Below the pieces are notes generated by a model that ran no database searches, had not been told where the DNA came from, and was given only the letters and a program-made list of their open reading frames with translations. A stretch of DNA of 64,000 nucleotides from Bacillus sp. (in: firmicutes) (GTDB lineage: Bacteria > Bacillota > Bacilli > Bacillales > Cytobacillaceae). The stretch is taken from assembly GCA_011524525.1 (NCBI GenBank), contig WTKE01000096.1, forward strand, positions 1-64,000. The letters are read 5' to 3'. Below, one piece after another: positions 31,361 through 39,515 of this stretch. The position numbers were made by a program, and so were the translations under genes. Within the stretch, counting starts at the first letter, position 1. Each line of letters opens with the position of its first letter.

Positions 31361-32137
31361 CTACAGACCCCCAATCAATTCCATTAACCCTCTCATTGTT
31401 GTTAACATGGTTTCAAATAGTGTTGCTACAGCACCCATTAATATACTCATTACAGCAATTAGAACAATAAAACCAACACCTAATTTTAAGGGAAGACCTA
31501 CTACAAAAATATTTAGCTGTGGAACGGTCCTTGCTACAATTCCGAGGGCAACATCGACCAAAAATAGGCTTCCAACAATCGGTATGGATAATTGGAGGGC
31601 AACCCCAAACATTTTTGAAATGGATGAAAGTATATAATTAGGTATGCTTGCATCTCCTAATGGAATCCAAGCTTGCTCTAATGGAATGAATTGATAACTA
31701 AAATAAATTCCATCAAGTAAAAGATGATGTCCGTTTAACGCCAATAAAAAGAACAACGATATTGTATATAAATATTGTCCCATTAATGGACTTTGCGTTC
31801 CCGTCTGAGGATCAATAACATTTGCAATCGCTAACCCCATTTGGAAATCAATAAAGCCGCCTGCTATTTGGATGGCCGCCATAATGACATAAGCAATAAA
31901 ACCTAACATAATACCAATCATTGCTTCTTTTATAATCAATAAAAAGTAAGCACCGTTTATTTCTAAAACCGGTGCATCAAATGTAAAAATCATAATCCAT
32001 GACAAGAAAAAACCTAGTCCAACCTTATGAGTAGTAGGAATGGAACGATAAGAAAATAATGGCATTAATAAGAAGAAAGATGTAACCCGTACAAACACTA
32101 ATAAAAATGCGGGGAACGTTGGAAGAAAGTCTACCAT
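31361..32137 (-). CDS. fliR: Flagellar export gate protein FliR
   Basis: A 258-residue integral membrane protein with about six hydrophobic helices, part of the FliP5Q4R1 export channel. Typical motifs are FLLVFVRVTSFFLLMPLFSYRSIP and FIDFQMGLAIANVIDPQTGTQSPL. It lies between fliQ and flhB with minimal spacing. Confidence 0.96.
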   Translation of the reverse strand: MVDFLPTFPAFLLVFVRVTSFFLLMPLFSYRSIPTTHKVGLGFFLSWIMIFTFDAPVLEINGAYFLLIIKEAMIGIMLGFIAYVIMAAIQIAGGFIDFQMGLAIANVIDPQTGTQSPLMGQYLYTISLFFLLALNGHHLLLDGIYFSYQFIPLEQAWIPLGDASIPNYILSSISKMFGVALQLSIPIVGSLFLVDVALGIVARTVPQLNIFVVGLPLKLGVGFIVLIAVMSILMGAVATLFETMLTTMRGLMELIGGL

Positions 32138-32140
32138 AAG

Positions 32141-32419
32141 TTATCCCACATACCTTGTTAAATTAGTAAAGATTTCGTTTGCATACGATAACATATGACT
32201 TAGCATCCAAGGTCCAAAAAATACTAATCCTAAAAGAACTGCAACAATTTTTGGTACGAAAGCAAGCGTTTGTTCCTGAATTTGCGTTGTCGCTTGAAAT
32301 ATACTTACAATTAAACCTACTATTAAAGCCAATGCCAGCAAGGGACCACAAATCATTATGACCATCCAAATCCCCTGTTCAGCAATGGTAATTACACTAT
32401 CTGGAGTCAATCCAATCAC
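32141..32419 (-). CDS. fliQ: Flagellar export gate protein FliQ
   Basis: A 92-residue protein with two membrane helices, matching the FliQ family in length and sequence (TPDSVITIAEQGIWMVI, QATTQIQEQTLAFVPKIVAVLLGLVFFGPWM). Part of the FliPQR channel. It starts 4 nt after fliP. Confidence 0.97.
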   Translation of the reverse strand: MIGLTPDSVITIAEQGIWMVIMICGPLLALALIVGLIVSIFQATTQIQEQTLAFVPKIVAVLLGLVFFGPWMLSHMLSYANEIFTNLTRYVG

Positions 32420-32423
32420 CTTC

Positions 32424-33089
32424 TTAGAAGCTATCTAGTAGTGATTTAACCACTAAGTACCAACCGTCTACTAATACAAATAGCAATATTTTAAATGGCA
32501 AAGAAATCATAACCGGCGGAAGCATCATCATACCCATGGACATTAAGACACTTGCAACAACCATATCAATTACTAGAAAAGGAATAAAAATCATAAAACC
32601 TATTTGAAACGCTGTCTTTATCTCACTGATTGCAAACGCTGGGACAAGAGTGGTTAAAGGAATATCTGCCACCGTTTCAGGTCGCTCTGCCTTTGAATAT
32701 TCAAGAAAAAGAGCCAAATCCTTTTGCCTTGTATGTGCACTCATGAACTCTTTTAGTGGCAAGGAAGCTCTTGAATAAGCTTCTTCAAGATTGATTTCTT
32801 CATTAAATAAAGGTGTTAACGCTTGATCATTGACTTCTTGAAAGGTTGGCGCCATGATAAAAAAGCTTAAAAATAAAGCTAATCCAATTAACACCTGATT
32901 CGGTGGCATTTGTTGTGTAGCAAGCGCCGTTCTGACAAAGGAAAGAACGATTACAATTCGGACAAAGGAAGTCATCAGAACCAATATACTAGGAGCCAAG
33001 GAAAGAACTGTAAGCATTAACAGTAGCCTTACTGAGGTAGACACATTTTCAGGATCGCTGCCGTTAAAGAACTCCATAAATTCATTCAT
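32424..33089 (-). CDS. fliP: Flagellar export gate protein FliP
   Basis: A 221-residue membrane protein with four helices; five copies form the export channel with FliR. It has the family signatures MTSFVRIVIVLSFVRTALATQQMPPNQVLIGLALFLSFF (first half) and FIPFLVIDMVVASVLMSMGMMMLPPVMISLPFKI (second half). It lacks the long cleavable signal peptide of the enterobacterial form. It overlaps fliO by 4 nt. Confidence 0.97.
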   Translation of the reverse strand: MNEFMEFFNGSDPENVSTSVRLLLMLTVLSLAPSILVLMTSFVRIVIVLSFVRTALATQQMPPNQVLIGLALFLSFFIMAPTFQEVNDQALTPLFNEEINLEEAYSRASLPLKEFMSAHTRQKDLALFLEYSKAERPETVADIPLTTLVPAFAISEIKTAFQIGFMIFIPFLVIDMVVASVLMSMGMMMLPPVMISLPFKILLFVLVDGWYLVVKSLLDSF

Positions 33090-33763
33090 CGCTTGTCTGA
33101 CCCTTTCTTTTCCATTTCATCAAATACCTTTTTCCTCCCTTTAGAGAGTTCCTCAAGCTGAGCTTTTAACGTAGAAGAAAATGACGCTTCTTCCCTACTG
33201 GTACCTTGTTTTATATTTCGCGTTCTTTCAATTAGCTTTGTCACAATATCGCTTGGCTGAACAAGCTGGTCCATACGATTGTTATAATCTTCAATAATTT
33301 GACGTGCTTCTTCCTCATCATCGATCTCTTTTAGTAGCTTTACATCTTCGCCTACTCCTACCACTATCACACGATTGCCTATTTTCACAATTTGGATGGA
33401 GCGATTGGTTCCTAGCGCTGTTCCACCTAAATTCTCCACAAGTTGATTACTTGAGAAGGAACGACTTCTTTTATTGATAAATTTTAATACTGCATACAAT
33501 AATGCAATCACAAATATGGTTGCAAAAATCATTTTTAAGAAGTCCCAGAAGGTCAAACCAACTGTTGATGTATTTTCATTATTGTCCGTCGTAGTTTCCT
33601 CATTATTTTCTACATCTTTAAGTTGATCTTCACTACATTTGCTTTCGTCCTCTAAGCAGTCCTTAATACTGTTAAATTGCTCTGCGAAGGCTCCTTGATT
33701 GGAGCCCAGCAAAGCAATAAGTACTAGAAGCAACACTTTGAAGAATAACTTTCCTTTTTGCAA
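33086..33763 (-). CDS. fliO: Flagellar biosynthesis protein FliO/FliZ
   Basis: A 225-residue protein, called FliZ in B. subtilis. It has an N-terminal signal-peptide-like hydrophobic stretch (about 7-28), an acidic extracytoplasmic segment (40-70), one membrane helix (about 72-92) and a cytoplasmic domain with the FliO strand (LGTNRSIQIVKIGNRVIVVGVGEDVKLL). FliO assists assembly of the FliP ring. The divergent family makes domain borders approximate. Confidence 0.9.
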   Translation of the reverse strand: MQKGKLFFKVLLLVLIALLGSNQGAFAEQFNSIKDCLEDESKCSEDQLKDVENNEETTTDNNENTSTVGLTFWDFLKMIFATIFVIALLYAVLKFINKRSRSFSSNQLVENLGGTALGTNRSIQIVKIGNRVIVVGVGEDVKLLKEIDDEEEARQIIEDYNNRMDQLVQPSDIVTKLIERTRNIKQGTSREEASFSSTLKAQLEELSKGRKKVFDEMEKKGSDKR

Positions 33764-33788
33764 TGCGCTGCACCTCTAATTTTAATTA

Positions 33789-34151
33789 TTAACCAAGTGT
33801 TTTTGATATTGCTTCAATTACACGATCCGCTTGGAATGGTTTCACGATAAAGTCTTTTGCTCCAGCTTGGATTGCATCAATAACCATTGCCTGCTGACCC
33901 ATCGCTGAACACATAATGACCTTTGCATTTGGATTAATTTTTTTAATTTCCTTTAATGCAGTAATTCCATCCATTTCTGGCATCGTGATATCCATAGTCA
34001 CTAGGTCTGGGCTTGTCTCTTTATATTTCTCTACAGCTTGAGCTCCATCCGCCGCTTCTCCAACTACTTCATATCCATTCTTCGATAGTATGTCCTTTAT
34101 CATCATTCGCATAAATGCAGCATCGTCAACAATAAGAATTTTATGTGCCAT
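33789..34151 (-). CDS. cheY: Chemotaxis response regulator CheY
   Basis: A 120-residue single-domain receiver. It has the acidic pair Asp9/Asp10, phospho-acceptor Asp54 (LVTMDITMPEMDG), Ser/Thr around 82 (IMCSAMGQQ) and Lys104 (DFIVKPF). CheY-P binds the FliM and FliY N-termini, both encoded immediately upstream, and in Bacillus promotes counterclockwise rotation. Confidence 0.97.
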   Translation of the reverse strand: MAHKILIVDDAAFMRMMIKDILSKNGYEVVGEAADGAQAVEKYKETSPDLVTMDITMPEMDGITALKEIKKINPNAKVIMCSAMGQQAMVIDAIQAGAKDFIVKPFQADRVIEAISKTLG

Positions 34152-34172
34152 AACAATTTTACCCCCAAAAGA

Positions 34173-35468
34173 TTATCTTAGTTTTTTTATTCGATCACTC
34201 TGACTAATGATGTCTGTTACACGAACACCAAAGTTTTCATCAATTACAACAACTTCACCTTTTGCAATTAGACGATTATTTACAAGAATATCCACTGGCT
34301 CTCCTGCTAGTTTGTCCAGTTCAATAATTGAACCTGAAGATAGCTCAAGAATTTCTTTAACTGACCGTCTTGTACGACCAAGTTCAACGGTTACCTGAAG
34401 AGGAATATCTAACAGCATATCAAGGTTTTTAGACTCTGATTGCTGAAGTGGCGGATATTGCTCAAAGTTTGAAAAAGTTGCTGGCTGAACATTTGGTTGT
34501 GCCCCCATTGACGCATATGGTGACCCGAAATGCTGCGGTCCTTGTGGATATGCTTGACTTGGTGGCGCTTGGTAAGCACCAGGTGGTGGTACTTGCCCCC
34601 ATTGTTCTAGGTTCGGATAAGTTTGTGTAGGTGGTTGCATTTGCCCACCATACCCTCCATGTATAGGAGGTTGTTGATGTGTTGCACTAGGAATAGGCGA
34701 AGGTTCCACTAGGTCATTAGCCCTATGAGTATTCGTATCCTCTATTTTACCTGATTCTATTTCATTTGTGGGACTTGGATTTAATAATTCTGCCACCAGA
34801 CCTTTTGCAAACTCTAATGGCACCAATTGCATGATACTTGAGTCAATTAAATCTCCCACTTTTAGTCTGAAAGATATCTTTACTAACATATCATCAACTG
34901 GAAGTCTGTCTGTCCCTTCCCCTTCAAGTACGTTTAATATGTCAATAGAAGGCGGTGAGATATCTACCTTTTTACTAAAAATGGTCGACATTGATGTGGC
35001 TGAAGAACCCATCATTTGATTCATCGCTTCTTGCACTGCACTTAATTGTATTTCTCCCATAAGGTCGGCTGGTTGGATCCCATCTCCACCTAACATTAAA
35101 TCAGCTATTATCGCTGCATCAGATTGTTGAATAACTAAAAGATTAGTTCCTGAAAATCCTTCTGTATAGCTCACCTGTATTGCAACATATGGTTGTGGAA
35201 ATTCCTCTGCCAGTCTATTTTTTGGTATGACAACTACAGTAGGTGTTGTAATATCTACTTTTTGATTTAGAAGAGTTGATAGTGCTGTTGCTGAACTACC
35301 AAACGAAATATTACCAATTTCCCCAAGAGCATCTTGTTCCATCGAAGAAAGATAATCTTCTACATTAATGGCTTCTTCTTCCTTAGCCATATCATTATCA
35401 GGTTCATCTGTTCCTCTTAGAAGAGCATCTATTTCATCTTGTGAAAGCATGCCATCACTCACCATCAT
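34173..35468 (-). CDS. fliY: Flagellar switch phosphatase FliY
   Basis: A 431-residue switch component that combines CheC-type CheY-P phosphatase activity with a FliN domain. It has an N-terminal CheY-binding peptide (LSQDEIDALLRG), two phosphatase motifs (QDALGEIGNISFGSSATAL; VQEAMNQMMGSSATSM), a Pro/Gln/Tyr/Gly-rich linker (about 255-335), and a C-terminal FliN (SpoA) domain (about 345-430). Note that the second CheC motif has Glu and Asn in changed context (EAMNQMM). It is longer than the B. subtilis FliY (378 residues as I recall) because of the linker. Overlaps fliM. Confidence 0.95.
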   Translation of the reverse strand: MMVSDGMLSQDEIDALLRGTDEPDNDMAKEEEAINVEDYLSSMEQDALGEIGNISFGSSATALSTLLNQKVDITTPTVVVIPKNRLAEEFPQPYVAIQVSYTEGFSGTNLLVIQQSDAAIIADLMLGGDGIQPADLMGEIQLSAVQEAMNQMMGSSATSMSTIFSKKVDISPPSIDILNVLEGEGTDRLPVDDMLVKISFRLKVGDLIDSSIMQLVPLEFAKGLVAELLNPSPTNEIESGKIEDTNTHRANDLVEPSPIPSATHQQPPIHGGYGGQMQPPTQTYPNLEQWGQVPPPGAYQAPPSQAYPQGPQHFGSPYASMGAQPNVQPATFSNFEQYPPLQQSESKNLDMLLDIPLQVTVELGRTRRSVKEILELSSGSIIELDKLAGEPVDILVNNRLIAKGEVVVIDENFGVRVTDIISQSDRIKKLR

Positions 35469-36453
35469 CGTCTCCTCCCTTCAATGTCTCTAATACTTGC
35501 ACGGCAAGCTTTTTATTTACCTTTCCTGGTTGAGCTAAGAATTTAGGTATATCTCCAACTTTTATCGTTAATGCTCCATCAATTGCTTGATTCAACTCAA
35601 TCACATCACCTATATCTAGCATAAGGAAATCTTGGATGGAAATTTCCGAATGTCCAAGCTCTGCTGAAATAGGCACGGTAGCTGTCTGAATTCTTTTTTC
35701 TAACTGAGCAATCTCCTGTGGTTCTCTTTCCTTCTTTTCTGTTTGCATCCAATAGTGGACAGAAAGCTTTGGAATAATTGGTTCTAACACGACATGAGGT
35801 ATACAAATATTGATCATTCCAGTTGTTTCCCCTATCACGGTATTAAGAGAAATTACGACAACCGTCTCGTTTGGAGAAACCATTTGCAAAAATTGAGGAT
35901 TCACCTCGAACGCAGCTAGAAACGGATCGATTTCTGAGATTGTTGACCAAGCTTCCTGTAAGTTTTCAAACGATTTTTCAAACGTATTGGACATGATCTT
36001 TGTTTCAATTTCTGTTAAATTCTCTACTTTATTGATACTAGACCCTCTTCCACCCATAAGGCGATCTAACATGGCATAAGCGATATTAGGATTCACTTCC
36101 ATTAGAATTCTTCCTTCAAGTGGAGGAACTTCGAAAACGTTTAAGATTGTCATTTTCGGAATGGAGCGAATGAATTCCTCGTATGGAATTTGGTCTGCTG
36201 AGGCAACTGATATTTGCACATACGTACGTAACTGAGCCGAGAAGTAAGTGGTCAACAACCGAGCAAAATTTTCGTGTATTCGCGTTAAACTACGGATTTG
36301 ATCTTTCGAAAATCTTAGTGCTCTTTTAAAGTCATACACACGAACTTTCTTCTCGGATTGCTCCTTTTTTAACTCATCCGCATCCATTTCCCCTGTTGAA
36401 AGCGCAGATAGGAGAGCATCTATTTCACTTTGTGAGAGTACTTCACCTGACAA
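35455..36453 (-). CDS. fliM: Flagellar motor switch protein FliM
   Basis: A 332-residue C-ring protein. It has the CheY-P-binding LSQSEIDALLSAL at the N-terminus, a middle domain with the GGRGSS loop (about 130), and a C-terminal SpoA domain (AELGHSEISIQDFLMLDIGDVIELNQ). It is preceded by fliL and overlaps fliY by 14 nt. Confidence 0.97.
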   Translation of the reverse strand: MSGEVLSQSEIDALLSALSTGEMDADELKKEQSEKKVRVYDFKRALRFSKDQIRSLTRIHENFARLLTTYFSAQLRTYVQISVASADQIPYEEFIRSIPKMTILNVFEVPPLEGRILMEVNPNIAYAMLDRLMGGRGSSINKVENLTEIETKIMSNTFEKSFENLQEAWSTISEIDPFLAAFEVNPQFLQMVSPNETVVVISLNTVIGETTGMINICIPHVVLEPIIPKLSVHYWMQTEKKEREPQEIAQLEKRIQTATVPISAELGHSEISIQDFLMLDIGDVIELNQAIDGALTIKVGDIPKFLAQPGKVNKKLAVQVLETLKGGDDDGE

Positions 36454-36492
36454 ATTTCCTCACCTCCGTTCTTCCTCTCTAAGGTTGCAATC

Positions 36493-36921
36493 TTACTGGA
36501 GGAGAGATTCAGTAATATACACATGCTCTACTTTTCCTTCTTGCATGATCTCAGAAATCTTCGTTTTCAAGTCATTCTCCAGCTTTTGCTGACCTTCTTT
36601 ACCTTTTAAATCAGCAGCTGTTTTTTCAGATAGCTCTAAAATAATAATGTTTTTCACCTGGAAATCTCTTTTTTCTAATTCTTCTTTTGCTTCTACACTA
36701 TCTGTTTGAATTTTGAATGAGATACGAATAAAGTCATTACTAGCAAGATTTGCTGTCATTTGCGGAATGTCCACGGATGCTTCTAACACTTCATCAATGG
36801 TCAATTCCTTTTCTTTATCTTCCCCAGTTACCTTAAGAATCACTACAACTGCTATGGCACCAACCAGTGTAATTGCGACTAGCAAGATTGCCATAATCAT
36901 GACTAGCTTATTTTTCTTCAT
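36493..36921 (-). CDS. fliL: Flagellar basal-body associated protein FliL
   Basis: A 142-residue single-pass membrane protein (helix about 8-30) with a stomatin-like extracytoplasmic domain. FliL surrounds or stabilises MotAB stators. The ATG at 36921 follows GGAGGATAAAG and overlaps swrD by 14 nt, so the two are translationally coupled. Confidence 0.93.
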   Translation of the reverse strand: MKKNKLVMIMAILLVAITLVGAIAVVVILKVTGEDKEKELTIDEVLEASVDIPQMTANLASNDFIRISFKIQTDSVEAKEELEKRDFQVKNIIILELSEKTAADLKGKEGQQKLENDLKTKISEIMQEGKVEHVYITESLLQ

Positions 36922-37132
36922 TTTCTTTATCCTCCACCTGAAGCCGTCCTAAAAGGTTGACAGATTGATAAAACTTCTGTATTGCTTCATAAACTTGATC
37001 CTCTGCCTCTTTTACGACATATTTCCGCCCGTTAGAAAGCGTGATGGTCGTATCGGGAAAAGATTCGATTGTTTCTATATAGACAGCATTTAACATGAAT
37101 GGTTTGCCATTTAGGCGGGTTACTTTAATCAC
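36908..37132 (-). CDS. swrD: Swarming motility protein SwrD (YlzI/FlbD family)
   Basis: A 74-residue FlbD-family protein, with the family start [35 protein letters not shown]. In B. subtilis SwrD raises flagellar torque and is required for swarming. The start codon is GTG with only a weak AAGAG upstream, and a strong 11-bp hairpin ends 9 nt upstream, suggesting low or controlled translation. Overlaps fliL. Confidence 0.92.
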   Translation of the reverse strand: MIKVTRLNGKPFMLNAVYIETIESFPDTTITLSNGRKYVVKEAEDQVYEAIQKFYQSVNLLGRLQVEDKENEEK

Positions 37133-37141
37133 GGCTCTTAT

Positions 37142-37169
37142 TAGGGTTGAGAGTTTGGTCTCAACCCTA
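37142..37169 (-). promoter_or_regulatory. Strong hairpin between flgE and swrD
   Basis: Perfect 11-bp inverted repeat TAGGGTTGAGA/TCTCAACCCTA (37142-37152 with 37159-37169), 6-nt loop, not followed by U. It lies 13 nt after flgE and 9 nt before the swrD GTG. Possible roles are an RNA processing/stability barrier that protects the flgE message or reduced loading at swrD. Confidence 0.6.
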
Positions 37170-37182
37170 TCCCTCCCTTAGC

Positions 37183-38394
37183 TTATCGTTTTAAGTTTAC
37201 AAGCTCTTGTAAGATTTCATCTGAAGTTGTAATAATTCGTGTATTTGCTTGGAATCCTCTTTGTGCAGAGATCATTTCAGTAAATTCTTCAGATAGGTCA
37301 ACGTTTGACATTTCTAAAGTTCCAGCTGCGATTGAACCTCTACCTTCACCTGCTACATTAATATTTGCCACACCAGAGTTAATGGACTCTTGGAAAAGGT
37401 TTCCTCCAGCCTTTGTTAAACCTGATGAGTTACTGAATTTAGCTAGTGCAAGAATACCTAGAGTTCTAACTAAACCGTTTGAGTATACCCCATTAATTTC
37501 ACCAAGAGAGCCGATGTTAAAGCTTTCTAGTGAACCTTCTGTGTTACCGTTAGGGTTAACTAGAGCGCTTGTACTTCCAGCTACTTGAGTTAGTTGAGAG
37601 AAATCTAAGTTAACACCGTTAATTGTAGTCGTTCCAATAGTAATATTTGTAGTTCCACTTTGCGGGTCTACAGTACCTGAACTGAAATCTAGAGTCATTG
37701 TAGGTGTATCAAATGTGCCGTCAGCTAATTGAGCTGGCTTATTTACATAAACACCCCACTCATTATTAGCTGTCTTTGCGAAATGAACATCAATTCTATG
37801 AGCTTGTCCCGTATTATCTACAACCTGAACTTGTTGAGTAAACGGTGTCCCATTATTTACTGAGTTACTTGCTAAATTACCAGAAATCCCAATATTACTT
37901 GTAGTAATTGGTGGTAATACTGCATTTACGTTAACTGCCACATCACCAAGCTGATTGGTGGCATTACCATTTGCATCCACTGTGAATGCTTGTACTTTGT
38001 ATCCATCACCATTTACTAATGTACCATTATCATCAAGATAAAAGTTTCCAGCTCTTGTATAGAACTGTGCATCTCCTTGATTCACCATAAAGTAGCCATC
38101 ACCTGAGATCGCTAAGTCAAGAGAGCGACCTGTTGTTTGTAAACTTGATTGTGTGTGAATCGTATCGATCGTTGCAAGTGTTGATCCTAGACCAACTTGT
38201 AATGGGTTTTTACCCCCACGGTTGTCTTGTGCTGCACTTGCCCCAGAAATGGTTTGATTCATTGTGTCTTTAAATGTTACACGACCTTTTTTAAAGCCAT
38301 ACGTATTTACGTTTGCAATATTGTTACCAATAACATCTAATTTAGTTTGGAAGTTTTTCATTCCACTAATTCCTGAATACATTGAACGTAGCAT
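37183..38394 (-). CDS. flgE: Flagellar hook protein FlgE
   Basis: A 403-residue hook subunit. It has the axial-family N-terminus (MLRSMYSGISGMKNFQTKLDVIGNNIANVNTYGFKKGRVTF), a conserved FlgE D1 segment (SLDLAISGDGYFMV), an Asn/Thr/Gly-rich D2 domain (about 150-290) and a C-terminal heptad region (EMSNVDLSEEFTEMISAQRGFQANTRIITTSDEILQELVNL). It is clearly longer than the B. subtilis hook protein (264 residues as I recall), which lacks most of D2. It is followed by the swrD hairpin. Confidence 0.95.
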   Translation of the reverse strand: MLRSMYSGISGMKNFQTKLDVIGNNIANVNTYGFKKGRVTFKDTMNQTISGASAAQDNRGGKNPLQVGLGSTLATIDTIHTQSSLQTTGRSLDLAISGDGYFMVNQGDAQFYTRAGNFYLDDNGTLVNGDGYKVQAFTVDANGNATNQLGDVAVNVNAVLPPITTSNIGISGNLASNSVNNGTPFTQQVQVVDNTGQAHRIDVHFAKTANNEWGVYVNKPAQLADGTFDTPTMTLDFSSGTVDPQSGTTNITIGTTTINGVNLDFSQLTQVAGSTSALVNPNGNTEGSLESFNIGSLGEINGVYSNGLVRTLGILALAKFSNSSGLTKAGGNLFQESINSGVANINVAGEGRGSIAAGTLEMSNVDLSEEFTEMISAQRGFQANTRIITTSDEILQELVNLKR

Positions 38395-38417
38395 TATTTC
38401 GTTTCCCCTTTCATAGT

Positions 38418-38443
38418 AAGCTACTTCTATCGGTCAGTAGCTT
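38418..38443 (-). promoter_or_regulatory. Hairpin upstream of flgE
   Basis: An 8-bp stem AAGCTACT/AGTAGCTT (38418-38425 with 38436-38443), 10-nt loop, in the 79-nt spacer before flgE and just before its ribosome-binding site. No U-tract follows. A 5' stability or processing element for the abundant hook message is possible. Confidence 0.4.
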
Positions 38444-38473
38444 GTTGGCCTCCAATTGGTCCAGCCAAAACAT

Positions 38474-38857
38474 TTATTCTAAAATAATCGTTCCATTAAT
38501 ATTTGTGAAAATTTGTGCAGTAGCTTCCTGCCGATCCATAGCCGTTATCACTGTATTATTTTTTGCACTGACAATAAGGGCTGCATCCTGTAACAATACG
38601 AGCGAATCTTTAACACCCATTTTTTTCGCTTCATTTACTTTCTCTTGAATTTGACCCCACTTGGCCTCATCAATTTGAATTCCCCTTTGGGACATTCGTT
38701 CTTTTGCATGTTTACTTAATGTGAGTTTTTCTGGTTGTAATGCTTCTTGTAAATGCTGAGAGAAAGAGTCCGTACTCGTAGGTTTAGATGTAACCGATTT
38801 TAGTTGATGATTACTAATCGGCTGCGAATGAATCGGTCTAAACATAGACTTGTCCAT
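38474..38857 (-). CDS. Small flagellar operon protein (TIGR02530-like)
   Basis: A 127-residue protein located between flgD and flgE. It matches, from memory, the small flagellar operon protein family TIGR02530, with the core LSKHAKERMSQRGIQIDEAKWGQIQEKVNEAKKMGVKDSLVLLQDAALIVSAKNNTVITAMDR. The N-terminal 45 residues are polar and probably disordered. No membrane segment or signal peptide. The molecular role is not known; position suggests hook assembly or rod-hook cap export. Confidence 0.85.
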   Translation of the reverse strand: MDKSMFRPIHSQPISNHQLKSVTSKPTSTDSFSQHLQEALQPEKLTLSKHAKERMSQRGIQIDEAKWGQIQEKVNEAKKMGVKDSLVLLQDAALIVSAKNNTVITAMDRQEATAQIFTNINGTIILE

Positions 38858-38870
38858 TCAAACCATTCCT

Positions 38871-39506
38871 TTACGCTTCTATTTTTGTAATGCTTGTGCT
38901 TGACACACTCTCTCCATTTTCTAGCTGAAATAATGATTTTCCATCTTTAAAAGAAACAGATGTTACCTTGGCTTGCTTTACTTCATTGTTTTCAGAAGAA
39001 TACGTAATGGTTTTTCCTATCATCATACTTGCTTGTAAAAGCAGAGTGTCACCTTTTGTATCATTGATTTGTGAAATGTTACCCGATGTTAAACTTGTTC
39101 CGTCTTCTAATAAGAAGTTGGCTACACCATCAGTAAATTTCAAAGAAACAATTTTTCCCGTTCCTTGTTCAATTTCAGACGTAGTTCCATCTTCAGATTC
39201 AGTCAGCTTATGCCAACTAACCTCTTTCCCAATGAATTGACTGTACGAAATTAATTGGTTTTGTTCTTGAGCACTAACTAGTGATTCAATTGATTTGTTC
39301 ATATTCGTCATTTGTTCAAGGCTTGTAAAGGTAGCCATTTGCGCAATAAAATCCTTATCCTGCATAGGATTTAAAGGGTCTTGATTTTGCAACTGAGTCA
39401 TTAGGATTTTTAAGAAATCATCTTTTCCTAATGTATCTGAACCAGTTTTACGCTGAGTAGCTTGATAGTTTGATAGTAAAAGAGATGAATTAATTGTGTT
39501 TGCCAT
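38871..39506 (-). CDS. flgD: Flagellar hook capping protein FlgD
   Basis: A 211-residue hook-cap protein guiding FlgE polymerisation. It has the conserved N-terminal module (LGKDDFLKILMTQLQNQDPLNPMQDKDFIAQMATFTSLEQMTNMN), which carries the export and assembly signal, then a mixed beta C-terminal domain that is less conserved. The ATG at 39506 has AGGTG 7 nt upstream. Confidence 0.95.
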   Translation of the reverse strand: MANTINSSLLLSNYQATQRKTGSDTLGKDDFLKILMTQLQNQDPLNPMQDKDFIAQMATFTSLEQMTNMNKSIESLVSAQEQNQLISYSQFIGKEVSWHKLTESEDGTTSEIEQGTGKIVSLKFTDGVANFLLEDGTSLTSGNISQINDTKGDTLLLQASMMIGKTITYSSENNEVKQAKVTSVSFKDGKSLFQLENGESVSSTSITKIEA

Positions 39507-39515
39507 TTGTTTCAC

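Noticed and set aside
35606-35806. 66-codon minus-strand open frame
   Set aside because: Out-of-frame shadow inside fliM.
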